Shown: piece by piece, positions 26,811 through 38,445 of the stretch | Layout: every line of letters begins with the position of its first letter | Numbering within the stretch: the first letter of the stretch is position 1 | Source of the DNA: Tessaracoccus coleopterorum | Lineage (GTDB): Bacteria > Actinomycetota > Actinomycetes > Propionibacteriales > Propionibacteriaceae | Direction: 5' to 3' | DNA length: 64,000 nucleotides | NCBI RefSeq assembly: GCF_011174705.1 | Contig: NZ_JAANIJ010000001.1 | Span: forward strand, 248,001 to 312,000 | The notes under the pieces: generated by a model | What the model saw: the letters and a program-made list of their open reading frames with translations, nothing else | Databases searched by the model: none | Told to the model about the DNA's origin: nothing | Made by a program: the position numbers and the translations under genes

Positions 26811-27775
26811 TCAGCGCAGCCAACCACAGAGTTCCTCGGCCCAGTAGGTGAGGACTATGTCGGCGCCGGCCCGCACGATGGCGGTGACCGACTCCTCAAT
26901 GGTGCGCCGCCGGTCGATCCAGCCGTGACCTGCGGCCGCCTCGATCATCGCGTACTCCCCCGACACCTGGTAGGCGGCGACGGGCACCTCGCTGACGGCC
27001 GCGACGTCGGCGAGGACATCGAGGTAGTACCCGGCCGGCTTGACCATCACCATGTCGGCACCCTGTGACAGGTCGAGCCGCGCCTCCCGCAGGCCCTCGC
27101 GCCGGTTGGCCGGGTCCTGCTGATAGGTCTGTCTGTCCCCCTGCAGCGTGCTCTCGACGGCCTCCCGGAACGGTCCGTAGAAACCGGATGCGTACTTGGC
27201 GGCGTAGGCGAGGATCGAGACGTCCTCGTGGCCGGCGGCGTCGAGGGCATCCCGGATCCTGGCGACCTGGCCGTCCATCATCCCGAGGGAGCGACCACGT
27301 GGGCCCCGGCGGAGGCCTGGGCCACGGCCATCTCCGCGTAGGCGACCAGCGTCGAGTCGTTGTCGACGCGGCCGTCTTCCATGAGGAAGCCGCAGTGGCC
27401 GTGCGTCGTGAACTCGTCCAGGCAGGTGTCGGCCATGATGACGGTGCCGTCGCCCACCTCGTCGCGGACCGCCGCGATGCCACGCTGCAGGATGCCGTCC
27501 AGGGCCCAGGCCTGTGAGCCGAACGGGTCCTTGTCGTGGTCGTCGGGGACACCGAACAGCATGACGCCGCCTACCCCGGCTTCGACGGCCCGGCGGGCCG
27601 CGGCCCCGACACCCGCCACGTCGTGACGCCTGACACCGGGCATCGACGCGATGTCGCCGGCACGCTCGGCGACGAACATGGGCAGCACCAACTGCGAGCC
27701 GCGGACCTCGACCTCCCTCACCAGCCTGCGCATCGCAGGGGTCGTGCGCAGCCTCCTGGGGCGAACCGTGTCCAT
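26811..27775 (-). CDS. hemB: Porphobilinogen synthase (ALA dehydratase)
   Basis: Condenses two 5-aminolevulinate molecules to porphobilinogen. 322 residues in two overlapping frames with one break near 27,280. The two Schiff-base lysines lie in [17 protein letters not shown] and [14 protein letters not shown]. The metal loop reads [15 protein letters not shown]: only the first and last of the three zinc cysteines are kept and the middle one is Asp, suggesting a zinc-independent or magnesium-type enzyme. It precedes hemCD with a 133 bp gap that holds nothing recognisable. Confidence 0.95.
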
Positions 27776-27837
27776 GTCCTTCTCCTATCCGCGGCCTTCA
27801 GCCTATCCGCGTCGCGACCCGACCCGATCGGAGCGGC

Positions 27838-29113
27838 TCAGGCGATCACCCGGTGGATGCCCGCCATCACGTTGCTGATCCCGTTGCCGTCGAGCCAGGC
27901 GCCGACCACGTCGGCTCCGACCCGGGCGGCGAGCCCGACGAGGTAATCGCGGTTGGCGGCCTCGACGCGGGTGGGAAGCGCGTCCCACCCGATCGAGGCC
28001 AGCCCCACCAGTTCGGAGTCGCTGATCCTGACCCCGGTGAGGCGTGACACGTCGGAGAGCACCTCGGCTCGCGTCGGGAAAACATGCTCCGGATAGGCGA
28101 TCCGCATGACCTCGAGCCCCGTCTCAGCGGCCCACGGCCACTTCACGGAGTAGTTTGTCAGTGCCTTGCAGCGGACAGAGTCCTTGGCAGCGACCAGGAC
28201 GCCCGTGCCGACGGGGTGTTCCTTCAAGGCCGGCGTGGTTGCGGCGGCCACCACCATGCGCAGCTTCCCGACCGCGGGCGCCTGGATCTCCTGACCCAGC
28301 CCACCGAGGAGGCGTGCCGCGACCGCCGCCGGGGTCGCGAGTACCAGTTTGTCTGCGGAGAGGTCCTCGCCGTCATGGGTGTGGACCTGCAGCCCGTGGG
28401 TCGTCCGGCGGACGGAGGTCACCGAGGCTGCGGCCCGCAGGTCGGCGCCGTCCTCCTCGAGCCGGTACACCAACTCCTCGATCAGGCGGAACATGCCGCC
28501 GATGGGCTGCTCGACGGCCGACATCGCGCTCGCGTTCAACTTCGCGACGGCGCGGGTGAGGGATCCCTCGCTGCGCATGGCCTGCAGCAGCCCCGGTGCG
28601 ACCGCACCGATGGCAGGTGGTCGGGGTGGTGCCGTAGATGCCGGAGGCCACGGGCGCGACGAGCTTGGCCAGCGCCCTGTCCCCCAGCCGCAGCCGCGCG
28701 AGTTCGCCGAAGGTGTTGGCGCCCATGCCGACGTCGGGCCCCATGGCGAGGTCCTGGTCGAAGCGGGCCCGCTCCTCGGGGTGAGGACGTCGAGGGCCGG
28801 ATCGTCGGGGCACCCGGGATGCCCATGATGCCGTCGGCGAGGTGGTGTGCCCCGTCCGACCACCAGATGTACGGATCGGTGACGGGCGCGGCCACCTCGA
28901 GCCCGAGTTCGGCGCACAGGTCATGGATGGCACCGCCACGGGTGGTGTAGGCCTCGGCGCCGGAGTCGACGCGCAGCCCTGCCACCTCGACCGGTGCGAC
29001 CATCCCTCCCCATCGGGGGCGGCCTCGCGGACCGTCACCCGGTACCCCTCCCGCGTGAGCCGGAGGGCGGCGAGCAGTCCGGCGACGCCACCGCCGACGA
29101 CGACGGCCTTCAC
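27838..29113 (-). CDS. hemY: Coproporphyrinogen/protoporphyrinogen oxidase (HemY/CgoX type)
   Basis: FAD-dependent oxidase of the late heme pathway; in actinobacteria it normally acts on coproporphyrinogen III. About 430 residues. The dinucleotide site KAVVVGGGVAGLLAALRLTR opens the protein. Other landmarks: LRVDSGAEAYTTRGG, GMGANTFGELARLRLGDRAL, EQPIGGMFRLIEELVYRLEE, LATPAAVAARLLGGLG, and an end VVGAWLDGNGISNVMAGIHR. GTG start 29113. Frame breaks near 29,005, 28,815, 28,785 and 28,620. A 33-codon frame (29110-29208) ends on its GTG start and could be a short leader, but no family supports it. Confidence 0.9.
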
Positions 29114-29422
29114 AGGGCCACCCGGGATGCGGTGGACGCCTGCGGTCCCTGATCGGTGCCCTGCGGGACGCCGCGGTCGTGACTGATCTTGTGTGATGGT
29201 GCCGACATCTTCATTCCCCTCATCTCTCGCCTGCCGCGAGGGTCCCACCGGTTGCGACGTCCCGGAGCGACCCGGGCCGGAGCGGCTATGACGCTACCGC
29301 TCCGCCCTCAACGCACGTGGATGTCGGGAAGTCTGTTCCCTTGTCCGCTGTGCGCTGAAAATCATGGCTTCATCATGGACGCAACGGGGAGCACGGGGGC
29401 CGATGGTTGAATAGTTTTCACA

Positions 29423-30642
29423 ATGACTGTTCGGATCTTCACCATCTCGCACGACCGGCAGGGGCTCGCCGAGGTCGAGCGGGTCAGCGGCCACCTCCCG
29501 GGGCTCACCGCGCGGCTGCGCGCGCAGGCCGGGTCGTGGGGTGCATCGTGCTCGGCACGTGCAACCGCGTGATGGCGATCCTCGACACCGACGACGCGGT
29601 CGCCACCACCTCCACGATCCTGGCGACGCTGAACGATTGCACGGACGGCGCGGCCGCGTGGGATGTCTTCCTCGGCAACTCGGCGGTGGCGCACCTGTTC
29701 CGGGTCGCGGCGGGGCTGGAGTCGATGGTGGTCGGGGAGCGGGAGATCGCGGGTCAACTCCGCCGGGCGCTGGCTGCGGCACAGGAAGCGGGTATGCGTC
29801 GCTCCCGTTGACGATCGCCACCGGGGAAGCCTTGAAGACGTCGCGTCGGGTGGCACACGAGACGACGCTGGAGTCGGCCGGGCGCTCCGTGGTCGCCGCC
29901 GGGCTCGACCTGATCGATGCCGACTGGCCCCGCCAGGCGGTGCTGGTCGTCGGCACCGGCGCCTACGCGGGCGCGGTGGTGGCTGGCCTGCGCCATCGCG
30001 GCGTCACCCGGATCGCGGTGCACTCGGAGAGCGGACGCGCAGCGGCGTTCGCGGAGACCCACGGTACCGATCATGCACCCGGGCTGGCAGAGGGCCTGGC
30101 CGGGGTCGACCTGGTGGTGACCTGCAGCGGTCAGGGCTCCCATCTCGTCCCGGTGACGGACGTCACCGCCCCGGTCACGTTCCTTGACCTCTCGCTCAGG
30201 CGGGACGTCGACCCCGCCGTGGCGGGCTGCCCGGCGTCACGCTGGTCGATCTGGCCGCCATCCAGGAGGCCGTCGGGGCGTGATCGCCGAGGACACCATG
30301 CGTGCCCGGTCCATCGTCAACGAGGGCATCTCGGAGGCGCTCACCCGGCTCCGCGCCCGCGCCGTCGGCCCCGCCGTGGTGGGGTTGCGCGAGAAGGTGC
30401 TCTTCCTGGTCGACGAGGAGGTGGCGCGGCTGCCGCAGCGCACCCTCACATCCGATGACGCCGCCGCGGCGCTGCGCAGGCTCGCGACCCGGCTGCTGCA
30501 CGTGCCCTCCACCCGGGCCCGCCTTGCGGCCGAACAGGACCGCACCGAGGCGTACCTGGAGGCGATGGCGGAGCTGTTCGGGATCGGGCAGGGCGCGGAC
30601 CTGCCACTGCCGGAACCGGTGGCAGCCGGGCGGGCCGGCTGA
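29423..30642 (+). CDS. hemA: Glutamyl-tRNA reductase
   Basis: First enzyme of the C5 pathway, reducing Glu-tRNA to glutamate-1-semialdehyde with NADPH. About 407 residues. The catalytic Cys is in IVLGTCNRVMAIL, SMVVGEREIAGQLRRALAAA is the conserved core, the NADPH domain has AVLVVGTGAYAGAVVAGLR, and the C-terminal dimer domain (RARSIVNEGISEALTRLRAR) follows. Frame breaks near 29,535, 29,795, 30,230 and 30,275. It is divergent from hemY-hemB-hemCD; the 210-bp gap between them must hold both promoters, but no boxes are clear enough to call. Confidence 0.92.
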
Positions 30643-30648
30643 CCCGGT

Positions 30649-31247
30649 TCAGTGGCCGACGTTGTGCGACAGCAGGCGCCAGGCGCCATGATGGAAGCCG
30701 AGGCTCGAGAAGTGGGCGTTGCCGAGCCCGCCGAGCACCCGGCCGTGGAGCCCGAGGAGGGCGTGCAGCACCCGGTTCAGGAGCAGCCCGTGCGACACGA
30801 TGAGCACCTGCGCCCCGGCGTGCCGGGCCGCGATCTCCTCGACCGCCGGCAGCCCACGGGCGACGACGTCGGCCAGGGTCTCCCCGGTCGGTGAACGCCG
30901 GAAGTCGACCCCGTTCGCGTACTGCGCCTCGTAGCCCGGCATCTCCTCGACGATCTGGTCCCAGGTCAGGCCTGCCCAGCTGCCGACGTTGATCTCCATG
31001 AGCCGGGGATCGACCCGGATGTCGGCCTCGGGGCACACAAGCCTGGCGGTCTGCAGCGCCCGCGCGAGCGGCGACGAGTAGACGGCGTCGAACCGGTGCC
31101 CTGAGAGCGCCAGCGCCGCGGCCCGGCCTGCTCGATGCCCCTGGCGTTCAGCGGGATGTCGCTGTGGCCCTGGAACCGGTGTTCCCTGTTCCAGTCGGTC
31201 TGGCCGTGCCGCAGCACCACCAGGTCGGTCACGGGGTCCTTCGCCAT
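30649..31247 (-). CDS. Histidine phosphatase (phosphoglycerate-mutase superfamily)
   Basis: About 199 residues. The phosphohistidine motif [11 protein letters not shown] is at the N-terminus, with the second catalytic His in [32 protein letters not shown] is the usual loop. One frame break near 31,125. Substrate unknown; such genes often follow rsfS in actinobacteria. It is the last gene of the minus-strand block that begins with obgE. Its stop is 7 bp from the hemA stop (convergent). Confidence 0.88.
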
Positions 31248-31255
31248 TGCGGCCC

Positions 31256-31637
31256 TCAGGCCTCCTCGGCCTCTGCGGGGACGTCGATCGCAAGGGGATC
31301 TCGGGCAGTCCTTCCATAGCCGCTCGAGGCTGTAGAGGGTGCGCTCCTCCGTGTGCTGGACGTGGACGACGAAGTCGATGTAGTCGAGGAGCACCCAGCG
31401 GTTCTCGCGGTCGCCCTCGCGGCGGACGGGCTTGACCTTGATCTTCAGGAGGGCCTCCTCGACACCGTCGACGATGGCGCCGACCTGGCGTTCGTTGCCC
31501 GCTGAGGCGATGAGGAACACATCGGTGATGGACAGATGCTCGGACACGTCGAACGCGACGATGTCCTCCGCCAGCTTGTTCGCGGCGGCCTGGGCGGCCA
31601 CGCCGACGTGCTGGAGGACGGGAGCGGGAACGGTCAT
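31256..31637 (-). CDS. rsfS: Ribosomal silencing factor RsfS
   Basis: Binds ribosomal protein L14 and blocks subunit joining under starvation. About 127 residues. Family core: [60 protein letters not shown] and [20 protein letters not shown]. Two frame breaks near the C-terminus (31,305 and 31,290); the expected end is an acidic Ala/Glu tail. The ATG overlaps the repaired stop of nadD (ATGA), the usual nadD-rsfS arrangement. Confidence 0.92.
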
Positions 31638-32284
31638 GCAAGAACCTTTGAGTCGTGGTGGGGTAGAGCCCACGTTTCGCGATGTACTGGACGATGCCGT
31701 CGGGCACCAGATACCAGATGGGTTGCCGGGCGCGGACGCGCTCACGGCAATTGGTCGACGATATCGCAAGCGCGGGCACTTCGAGCAGCGTGACGCTGCC
31801 TTCGGGAGGTGCGCGAGGTCATCCTCGGTCATGGGGACGCCCGGCCGGGTGACCCCCACGAAGTGCGCGAGGTTGAACAGTTCCTCGGCCCCACGCCACG
31901 TGAGGATCTGCCGGACGGCGTCGGCACCGGTGATGAAGAACAGGTCGGTGTCCGGGCCGCGTTCCTCCCGCAGGTCACGCAGGGTGTCGACGGTGAAGGT
32001 GTCGCCGGGGCGCTCGATGTCGACGCGGGAGACCGAGAACCGGGGTTCGAGGCCGTCGCGATCACCGTCATCAGGTACCGGTCCTCCGCCATCGACACGT
32101 CCCGGTCGCGCTTCTGCCACGGTACGCCCGTCGGAACGAAGACGACCTCGTCGAGGCCGAACTTCGCAGCCACCTCGGAGGCGGCGACGAGGTGGCCGTG
32201 GTGGATCGGGTCGAAGGTGCCACCCATCACGCCCAGCCGGTAGCGGCCGGGGCGACCCGCCCGCGCCAGCGCTGTGGACGTCAC
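31634..32284 (-). CDS. nadD: Nicotinate-nucleotide adenylyltransferase
   Basis: Makes NaAD from NaMN and ATP in NAD synthesis. About 215 residues. The nucleotidyltransferase motif [20 protein letters not shown] and the second signature [11 protein letters not shown] are present, with [20 protein letters not shown] and the end [16 protein letters not shown]. Frame breaks near 32,052 and 31,800; one further C near 31,665 gives the expected end HHDSKVLA with a TGA inside the rsfS start. GTG start 32284 overlaps the stop of the small membrane gene upstream. Confidence 0.92.
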
Positions 32285-32409
32285 TTGGACTGCGGGCGAC
32301 CGGACCCCATGCCCACGATCCACAGCAGGGCGAACAGCAGGATCCCCAGCACGATGGCACCCATCACCCAGCTGGGCACGAGGGGCGCGGTCTCCAGAAG
32401 AAGGCTCAT
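32281..32409 (-). CDS. Small single-TM protein between proA and nadD
   Basis: 42 residues: [20 protein letters not shown], one membrane helix ([20 protein letters not shown]), and a short basic tail GSGRPQSK. The stop overlaps the nadD GTG. Small proteins of this kind sit at the same place in related actinobacteria; function unknown. Confidence 0.65.
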   Translation of the reverse strand: MSLLLETAPLVPSWVMGAIVLGILLFALLWIVGMGSGRPQSK

Positions 32410-32454
32410 GGCACGCGATCTTAGCAATCCATCGGCGCCGGTAAGGGCCGTTGC

Positions 32455-33696
32455 CTCAGGCGCGGACCTGGCCCTCTCCCTCGACGACATACTTGGTGCT
32501 CGTCATCTCGGGAAGCCCCATCGGCCCACGGGCGTGCAGCTTCTGCGTCGAGATGCCGATCTCGGCGCCGAATCCGAACTCCCCGCCGTCGACGAACCGG
32601 CTGGACGTGTTGACCAGCACAGCGGCGGCGTCGACGCCGGCGACGAAGCGGTCGGCGGTGCCGCGGTTGCCGGTGATGATGGTCTCCGAGTGCCCCGTGG
32701 TGTGGCTGCGGATGTGCTCGACGGCCTCCTCGAAGGAGTCGACGACGCGCGCGGCCAGGTCGAGCGACAGATACTCCTCGTCATACTCGGTGGCGGTCGC
32801 GGGGACGACCAGGTCGGAGTAGCCGCAGGTGGCCTCGTCGCCGTGGATGGTGACACCGGCCCCCGTGAGCGCCGCGATGGCACGGGCAGGAACCCGTCGG
32901 CCACCGCGCGGTGGACGAGCAGGGTCTCGGCGGCGTTGCAGACCGACGGGCGCTGCACCTTCGCGTTGAGCAGGATGCCGAGCGCCCGGTCGAGGTCGGC
33001 GTCGGCGTCGACGTAGATGTGGCAGTTGCCGGTGCCGGTCTCGATCACCGGCACGGTGGAGCCTTCGACGACCGCCCTGATGAGGCCCGCGCCTCCGCGC
33101 GGGATCAGCACGTCGACGAGCCCCCGTGCCCGCATCATGTCGCCGGTGACCTCGCGGCCGCCCTCGACGAGGTGCACCGCGTCGGGCGTCACGCCTGCAG
33201 CCTCGAGGCCGCGCCGCATGGCCGCAATGGTGACGCGGTTGGTGTTGAGCGCCGACGACGAGCCGCGCAACAGCGCGGCGTTGCCCGACTTCAGGCAGAT
33301 GCCCGCCGCATCCGCGGTGACGTTGGGTCGGGCCTCGTAGATGATGCCGACCACACCGAACGGGACCCGGATCTGCGTGACGCGCACGCCGTTGCCGACG
33401 CGCCAGCCGCGCACCACGTCGCCGACCGGGTCGGGAAGGGCCGCCAGATCGCGCAGGCCCTGCACCATCCCGGCGATGCGCTCCGGGGTGAGGACGAGGC
33501 GGTCGACGATCGACTCCTCGGTGCCCGCGGCGCGCGCCGCTGCCACGTCGACGGCGTTTGCCTCGAGAAGCTGCGGCTCTGCCGCGGCGAGGGCGTCGGC
33601 CATCGCCGCGAGGGAGGCGTCCTTCGCGTCCCTGGTGAGGGTCGCGAGTTCGATGGATGCGGTGCGGGCGGCGAGGGCCTGGTCGGCGAAGTCCAT
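32455..33696 (-). CDS. proA: Glutamate-5-semialdehyde dehydrogenase
   Basis: Second step of proline synthesis, reducing gamma-glutamyl phosphate with NADPH. About 414 residues. Landmarks: [39 protein letters not shown], and the catalytic Cys in [14 protein letters not shown]. The C-terminal part ([40 protein letters not shown]) is in a shifted frame after one break near 32,890. The C-terminus overlaps none of its neighbours; proB lies upstream beyond an inserted PQ-loop gene. Confidence 0.95.
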
Positions 33697-33755
33697 GGCC
33701 GCGAGTCTATCCGGGACGGTGCGGGGCCCCTGCGCCGTCCGTGCCGTGGCCCGCC

Positions 33756-34352
33756 TCAGACGGCGAGCGCGACCTTGGCCCGGCGCTGCCTCACCAGGCA
33801 GGTGACGAGGTTGATGGAGCCGATGGCGAGCATTGCCGCGGCGCAGATGATCAGGGCCCAGTCGTTGAAGGCGATGCCGTAGACGAACCAGAGGCCCTGC
33901 CCCAGCAGGAAGATCGCGAGGAACGGCGCCGAGACACCGGCCGGATCGGCCGTGACCAGCAGGGAGCGCAGCTGTGCGATCTGGCCGACCAGTTGCGGGA
34001 TGACCACGAGCAGGCCGAACGCGACGGGCCCGAGCCACGCGTCGATCCCGACCAGGATCAGCCCCAGGACAACGGTGACCACGGTCACCCACAGGTATCC
34101 CTCCTTCCGGTCGCGCAGCACGAAGACGAGGATCACCAGCGACAGCGTCGCGCCGATGATGTTGGGGTACTGCATCTGCAGCGAGCCGACGAGGAATCCG
34201 TGCACGGCCCAGGCCGCGGTGGTGGCGAGGTTGATCTGCCACAGCCGCATCGAGATGCCCGCGCTGGTTCCCGAACGCAGTACCCGCCACATCTGTGGGA
34301 TGGACGCGGAGATGCCGATGGCTGCGGCGATCCACCCGAAAATGTCAGTCAC
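33756..34352 (-). CDS. PQ-loop (SWEET-like) membrane protein
   Basis: Intact 198-residue protein with seven predicted membrane segments and two PQ-loop repeats: [20 protein letters not shown] in the first half and [17 protein letters not shown] in the second. This is the two-repeat layout of the PQ-loop/SWEET superfamily, whose members move sugars, amino acids or carry other small-molecule roles. It lies between proB and proA on the same strand, with 50-60 bp gaps. Substrate unknown. Confidence 0.82.
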   Translation of the reverse strand: MTDIFGWIAAAIGISASIPQMWRVLRSGTSAGISMRLWQINLATTAAWAVHGFLVGSLQMQYPNIIGATLSLVILVFVLRDRKEGYLWVTVVTVVLGLILVGIDAWLGPVAFGLLVVIPQLVGQIAQLRSLLVTADPAGVSAPFLAIFLLGQGLWFVYGIAFNDWALIICAAAMLAIGSINLVTCLVRQRRAKVALAV

Positions 34353-34403
34353 ACACCGGAGCCTACGGACAAGCCGGGCGCACGCCGAATCGTGGGGTTC
34401 CGG

Positions 34404-35492
34404 TCAGGAGAGCACCATGTGGTCGCGGTGGATGACGGGACGCAGGGAGCGGTGCCCGGCCTCGGCGCTCGAGTGGCCGAGCTCGCCTGCCAGTTCGGCG
34501 CTGGAGTAGCCGACGAAGCCGCGGCCGACGGGCTGGCCGTCGGGGCCGACGATCTCGACGGGCTCCCCTCGGCGAAGGCACCGCGTGCCTCGGTGATGCC
34601 CGCGGCCAGGAGGGACGCCTTCCTGCCGAGCAGCGCCGTCCTCGCCCCTCGTCGATGTGCAGCCAGCCGCGCGGCTCCGCGGCGAACTCCAGCCACAGCA
34701 GCCGACGCGGGCGACGCTTCCTGCGGGCCGGGAAGAACGTGCCGACGGCGTCACCGCCGAGGGCGCGCCCGAGGTCGTCGGCGTGCCCGAGCACGACGGA
34801 GACACCGGCCTGGGTCGCGATGTCCGCCGCGATGAGTTTGGTGCGCATGCCGCCGGTGCCGACCTTCGAACCGACGCGGGAGGTGTCGACTTCGAGCGCG
34901 CCGATGTCGTCGACACGGTCGATCCGGTGGGCCCCCGGAGTGTCCGGGTGCGCCGTGTACAGACCGTCGACGTCGCTCATCAGGAGCAGCGCGTCCGCCC
35001 GGACGAGGTGCGCGATCAGGGCCGCCAGCCGGTCGTTGTCCCCGAAGCGGATCTCGTGGGTGGCGACCGTGTCGTTCTCGTTGACGATCGGGATGACGCC
35101 GAGGCGGAACAGCCGCGAGATGGTGTTGAGCGCGTTGCGGTAGGTCTTCGGACGCAGCACGTCCTCGACGGTGAGCAGCAGTTGGGCCACCAGGACGCCA
35201 TGTTCTGCGAACGCATCGGAGTAGGCGCGGACGAGGAGACCCTGCCCGACGGCGGCCGCCGCCTGCTGGGTCTCCAGGTCGCGGGGCCTCCTCCGCAGCC
35301 CGAGCGGGGCGATGGCGGCCGCGATGGCGCCGGAGGTGACGAGCACGACGCGCACGCCGCGCTCATGGATGCCTGCGAGCAGCTCGGCGAGCTGCGTGAT
35401 GCGGGCGGGTCGAGACGGCCCTTTGCGTCGGTGAGCGAGGACGACCCGACCTTGACGACGACGCGCCTGGCGCCTTCGATCTCAGGCCTCAT
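34404..35492 (-). CDS. proB: Glutamate 5-kinase with PUA domain
   Basis: First step of proline synthesis. About 363 residues. The amino-acid-kinase domain begins [20 protein letters not shown] and includes [40 protein letters not shown] and [20 protein letters not shown]. The C-terminal PUA domain ([40 protein letters not shown]) is in shifted frames. Breaks near 35,410, 34,650 and 34,565. The ATG at 35492 lies inside the 3' end of obgE (11 bp overlap), so it is co-transcribed with obgE. Confidence 0.94.
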
Positions 35493-36978
35493 CGTCCTCC
35501 GGCTCCTTCTCGTACCCGCTGGCCGCGTAGTCGACGGCCTTTGCCGCGTGGTACTCGGCGTCCATCTTCCTCCGGCGCGACACGGCCGGGCGCTCCGTCT
35601 CGAGGCGGACGTCCTCGCCGCGACGGCTCAGGATCTCTGCGCCGATCTCGATCTGCGGGGCGAAGTCGAAGACGACCGCGTCCTCGCCGCCGATGGCCAC
35701 GGCGTCGCCGGGGCGTGCGCCGATCTCGAGGAGCCTGGTCTCCACCCCGAGCCGGTTGAGCCGGTCGGCGAGGTAGCCGACCGCCTCGGCGTTGGTGAAG
35801 TCGGTCTGCCTGATCCACCGCTCGGGCTTCTCGCCGCGGACCCGCCATACGAAGCCGCCCTCACCGTCGCCCTTCTTGACGATGGTGAACTCTTCGACGG
35901 ACGTCCCCTTGCGGGATGCGACGGGAGCCGGGCGGAGCACCTTGCGGGGCTCGGCCGGCGGCAGCGCGGCTCGGCGCGCGGCGACGATGTCCGCCATGGC
36001 GAACTTGAGGGCGCCGAGGCCCTCTCCCGTCTTGGTGGAGATGACGAAGATGGGGTAGCCGAACTTCTCCAGTTCGGGCTTGGCGATCTCGGCGAGTTCG
36101 TGGGCGTCGGGCAGGTCGACCTTGTTCAGGGCGATCAGCCGGACGCGGTCCTCGAGACCGCCGTGCGCGGTGAGCTCCGCCTCGATCACCTCCAGGTCCT
36201 CGACCGGGTCGCGACCCGGCTCGTAGGTGCCCAGGTCGATCACGTGGATGATGGCCTGGCAGCGCTCGATGTGACGCAGGAAGTCGAAGCCGAGGCCGCG
36301 GCCCTCGGAGGCTCCCTCGATGAGGCCCGGCACGTCGGCGACCGTGTAGGTGACGTCGCCCGCCACCACGACGCCCAGGTTGGGCACCAGGGTGGTGAAG
36401 GGGTAGTCGGCGATCTTCGGTCTGGCCCGGGAGACGGCCGCCACCAGGGACGACTTGCCCGCCGAGGGGAAGCCCACGAGGCCGACATCGGCGACTACCT
36501 TGAGCTCCAGCTGGATCAGGCGGGCCTCGCCCTCCTCGCCGAGGAGCGCGAAGCCGGGTGCCTTGCGCGACGCCGTCGCCAGCGCCGCGTTGCCGAGGCC
36601 GCCGCGTCCGCCCTTCGCGACGATCAGCTCGTCGCCGGGGTCGGTGAGGTCGGCCATCAGCTGGCCGGTCTCGGCGTCGGTGACGACCGTGCCCGCAGGG
36701 ACGGGCAGCACGATCGACTCGCCGCGGGCGCCGTGCTGGAAGTCGCCCTTGCCGGGCTGGCCGTTGGTGGCCTTGCGCATCGACTGGCGGTGGTACTCGA
36801 CGAGCGTCGAGAGCGAGTCATCGACGCGCAGGGTGATGGATCCACCCTCGCCGCCGTTGCCGCCGTCGGGGCCGCCGAGCGGCTTGAACTTCTCGCGGTG
36901 GATGGAGGCGCAGCCGTGCCCGCCGTTGCCGGCCTGGACGGTCAGCTTGACGCGGTCTACGAAGGAAGGAATAGCCAT
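35482..36978 (-). CDS. obgE: GTPase ObgE/CgtA
   Basis: Essential ribosome-assembly GTPase; reads intact at 499 residues. N-terminal Gly-rich Obg fold ([34 protein letters not shown]), G domain with [20 protein letters not shown] (G1), [20 protein letters not shown] (G3) and NKVD (G4), then the actinobacterial C-terminal OCT domain ([20 protein letters not shown]) and a charged tail ending EPEDDEA. The ATG at 36978 gives the standard start MAIPSFVDR. It overlaps proB by 11 bp. Usually it follows rpmA directly; here three genes lie between. Confidence 0.97.
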   Translation of the reverse strand: MAIPSFVDRVKLTVQAGNGGHGCASIHREKFKPLGGPDGGNGGEGGSITLRVDDSLSTLVEYHRQSMRKATNGQPGKGDFQHGARGESIVLPVPAGTVVTDAETGQLMADLTDPGDELIVAKGGRGGLGNAALATASRKAPGFALLGEEGEARLIQLELKVVADVGLVGFPSAGKSSLVAAVSRARPKIADYPFTTLVPNLGVVVAGDVTYTVADVPGLIEGASEGRGLGFDFLRHIERCQAIIHVIDLGTYEPGRDPVEDLEVIEAELTAHGGLEDRVRLIALNKVDLPDAHELAEIAKPELEKFGYPIFVISTKTGEGLGALKFAMADIVAARRAALPPAEPRKVLRPAPVASRKGTSVEEFTIVKKGDGEGGFVWRVRGEKPERWIRQTDFTNAEAVGYLADRLNRLGVETRLLEIGARPGDAVAIGGEDAVVFDFAPQIEIGAEILSRRGEDVRLETERPAVSRRRKMDAEYHAAKAVDYAASGYEKEPEDDEA

Positions 36979-37009
36979 AGCGAGCGTCAGTCTACCGGCC
37001 ACGCCGGAA

Positions 37010-37186
37010 TCACTCCGGCACGAAGCTCAGGCCGTACTCCTCCAGCGCAATCCTGATGTGGTCGGGCAGGGGCCGGCTGGCTCCGCTTCCCTCCTGGACC
37101 AGTCGCCCCGGCAGGGTGCCATCCCAGTAGAGCCGGGTGACCGCCCCGTCGGAATCTGTGAGGACGACGAAGTTCGCACTGTTCAT
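37010..37186 (-). CDS. Hypothetical small protein
   Basis: 58 residues, starting [20 protein letters not shown] and ending [10 protein letters not shown]. Soluble, mildly acidic, no family recognised. Its ATG overlaps the stop of the upstream membrane-protein gene (ATGA), so it is the third gene of a coupled unit with the ECF sigma factor. Confidence 0.6.
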   Translation of the reverse strand: MNSANFVVLTDSDGAVTRLYWDGTLPGRLVQEGSGASRPLPDHIRIALEEYGLSFVPE

Positions 37187-38445
37187 CTGTCCCACTCCTC
37201 CCCCGCACCCTCTGCGAACAGCCGGCCGATCTCGCCGGCCAGCGCCGGGTCGAGCTCCGGGCCCTTCGCGGGCAGCGCATCGGGGGGCGCGCAGACGATG
37301 CCGCTGACGGCCTTGGCCGGGTCGCCCGTCATGGTGGCGGGGTCGTAGCCGCCGCACACGTCCGGCGGCTGATAGAACGGGGTGACCCGCACCTGGGCGA
37401 GCACGCCACTCCACTGCGCGGCGACGTCGTCACCGGCCCGCCAGACCTGTACGCCGTCGGGCTGGTTGACGAACGCCTCACCGTCGTTGCCGAGCACATA
37501 GGTGACGGGGTCTCCGAAGCCGTTGACGAGCACGACGTAGGCGGGGCGCAGGCTGGAGGGCTCACCCAACGGGTCCGGGGTGTACGGCTCGAGCGTGGCG
37601 GTGGCCAGGTCGCGTACCACCGCGTCGGGCAGCGGCACCGTCACGGTCGGTGCGTCGAGATCGGCAGCGTCGGCCGCGACACCGCACACGACGCCGCGGG
37701 TCAGTCCACCGCGGCGGTCGTCGAGGAAGCTCCCGAACCCGTAGGAGTAGTTCATGGCCGCGTCGAGGCTGCGGTTGGCGCAGAGGTCGAGCGCACCGAC
37801 CGGTGCCGGCGCCGTGGCGCGGGCCTCCTCCCAGAACCCTCGAGGTGGGTGAGGAACCGGGCTCCCCCGCCGATCCGTCCCGCCACGAACTCGCAGTTGA
37901 CCGTCTCCCCGTCCAGCACCACGGGCCCGTCGGCGTACTCGAGGATGACCGCGTAGGTCAGCCCACCGACGTCGTGGCAGGCGACGGATCCATCGGGGTC
38001 CACCTCCGGCATGGCGTTGAAGGCGGCCACGATGCGGTCGACCCCGCTGGTCAGTGGCTCGCGCGGGCCCAGCTGACCGGCGAACGGGTAGGGGTCCTGC
38101 GGCCCGCACAGCCAGGCCCGGGTGGCGCCGTCGGGCAGGTCGCCGGAGGGCTCCGCCGCCGTCAGGCGACCCTCCCGCAGGTCGGCGCAGGCCTGGGCCT
38201 CGACTCCCGTGTATCCCTCGTCGATCCGCACCGGACCCGACTCGGACGGCGCAGGTGAGGCCACCTGGACCGGGCCCCGAGGAGGGACGCGCTCAACCAC
38301 ACCGCCCGGCCACGACCACCACCCCCAGGGCGCCCGCCACGCCGATCCTGCGGGAGCGCCCCTTCTCCGCACCTCGGGCCCCCAGCCCCCGTCACCGGCG
38401 GGGCGGCACCAGTGCGCGCAGATCATCGTGCAGGGACTCGTTCAT
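37183..38445 (-). CDS. Putative membrane-anchored protein co-transcribed with ECF sigma factor
   Basis: About 415 residues. A short cytoplasmic tail (MNESLHDDLRALVPPRR) and a basic stretch lead to a likely membrane segment (IGVAGALGVVVVAG, then AVWLSASLLGA), followed by a long outside domain with QACADLREGRLTAAEPSGDL, ARAWLCGPQDPYPF-like, GSVACHDVGGLTYAVILEY, CANRSLDAAMNYSYGFGS and PPDVCGGYDPATMTGDPAKA. Paired cysteines suggest disulfides. Its start overlaps the sigma-factor stop (ATGA). That position and topology are those of an anti-sigma or sigma-dependent sensor protein, but no known anti-sigma motif is seen. Frame breaks near 38,390, 38,300 and 37,840. Confidence 0.6.

Noticed and set aside
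29110..29208. 33-codon frame overlapping the hemY start
   Set aside because: Its only support is the overlap with the GTG start of hemY; no family and no ribosome site of note.
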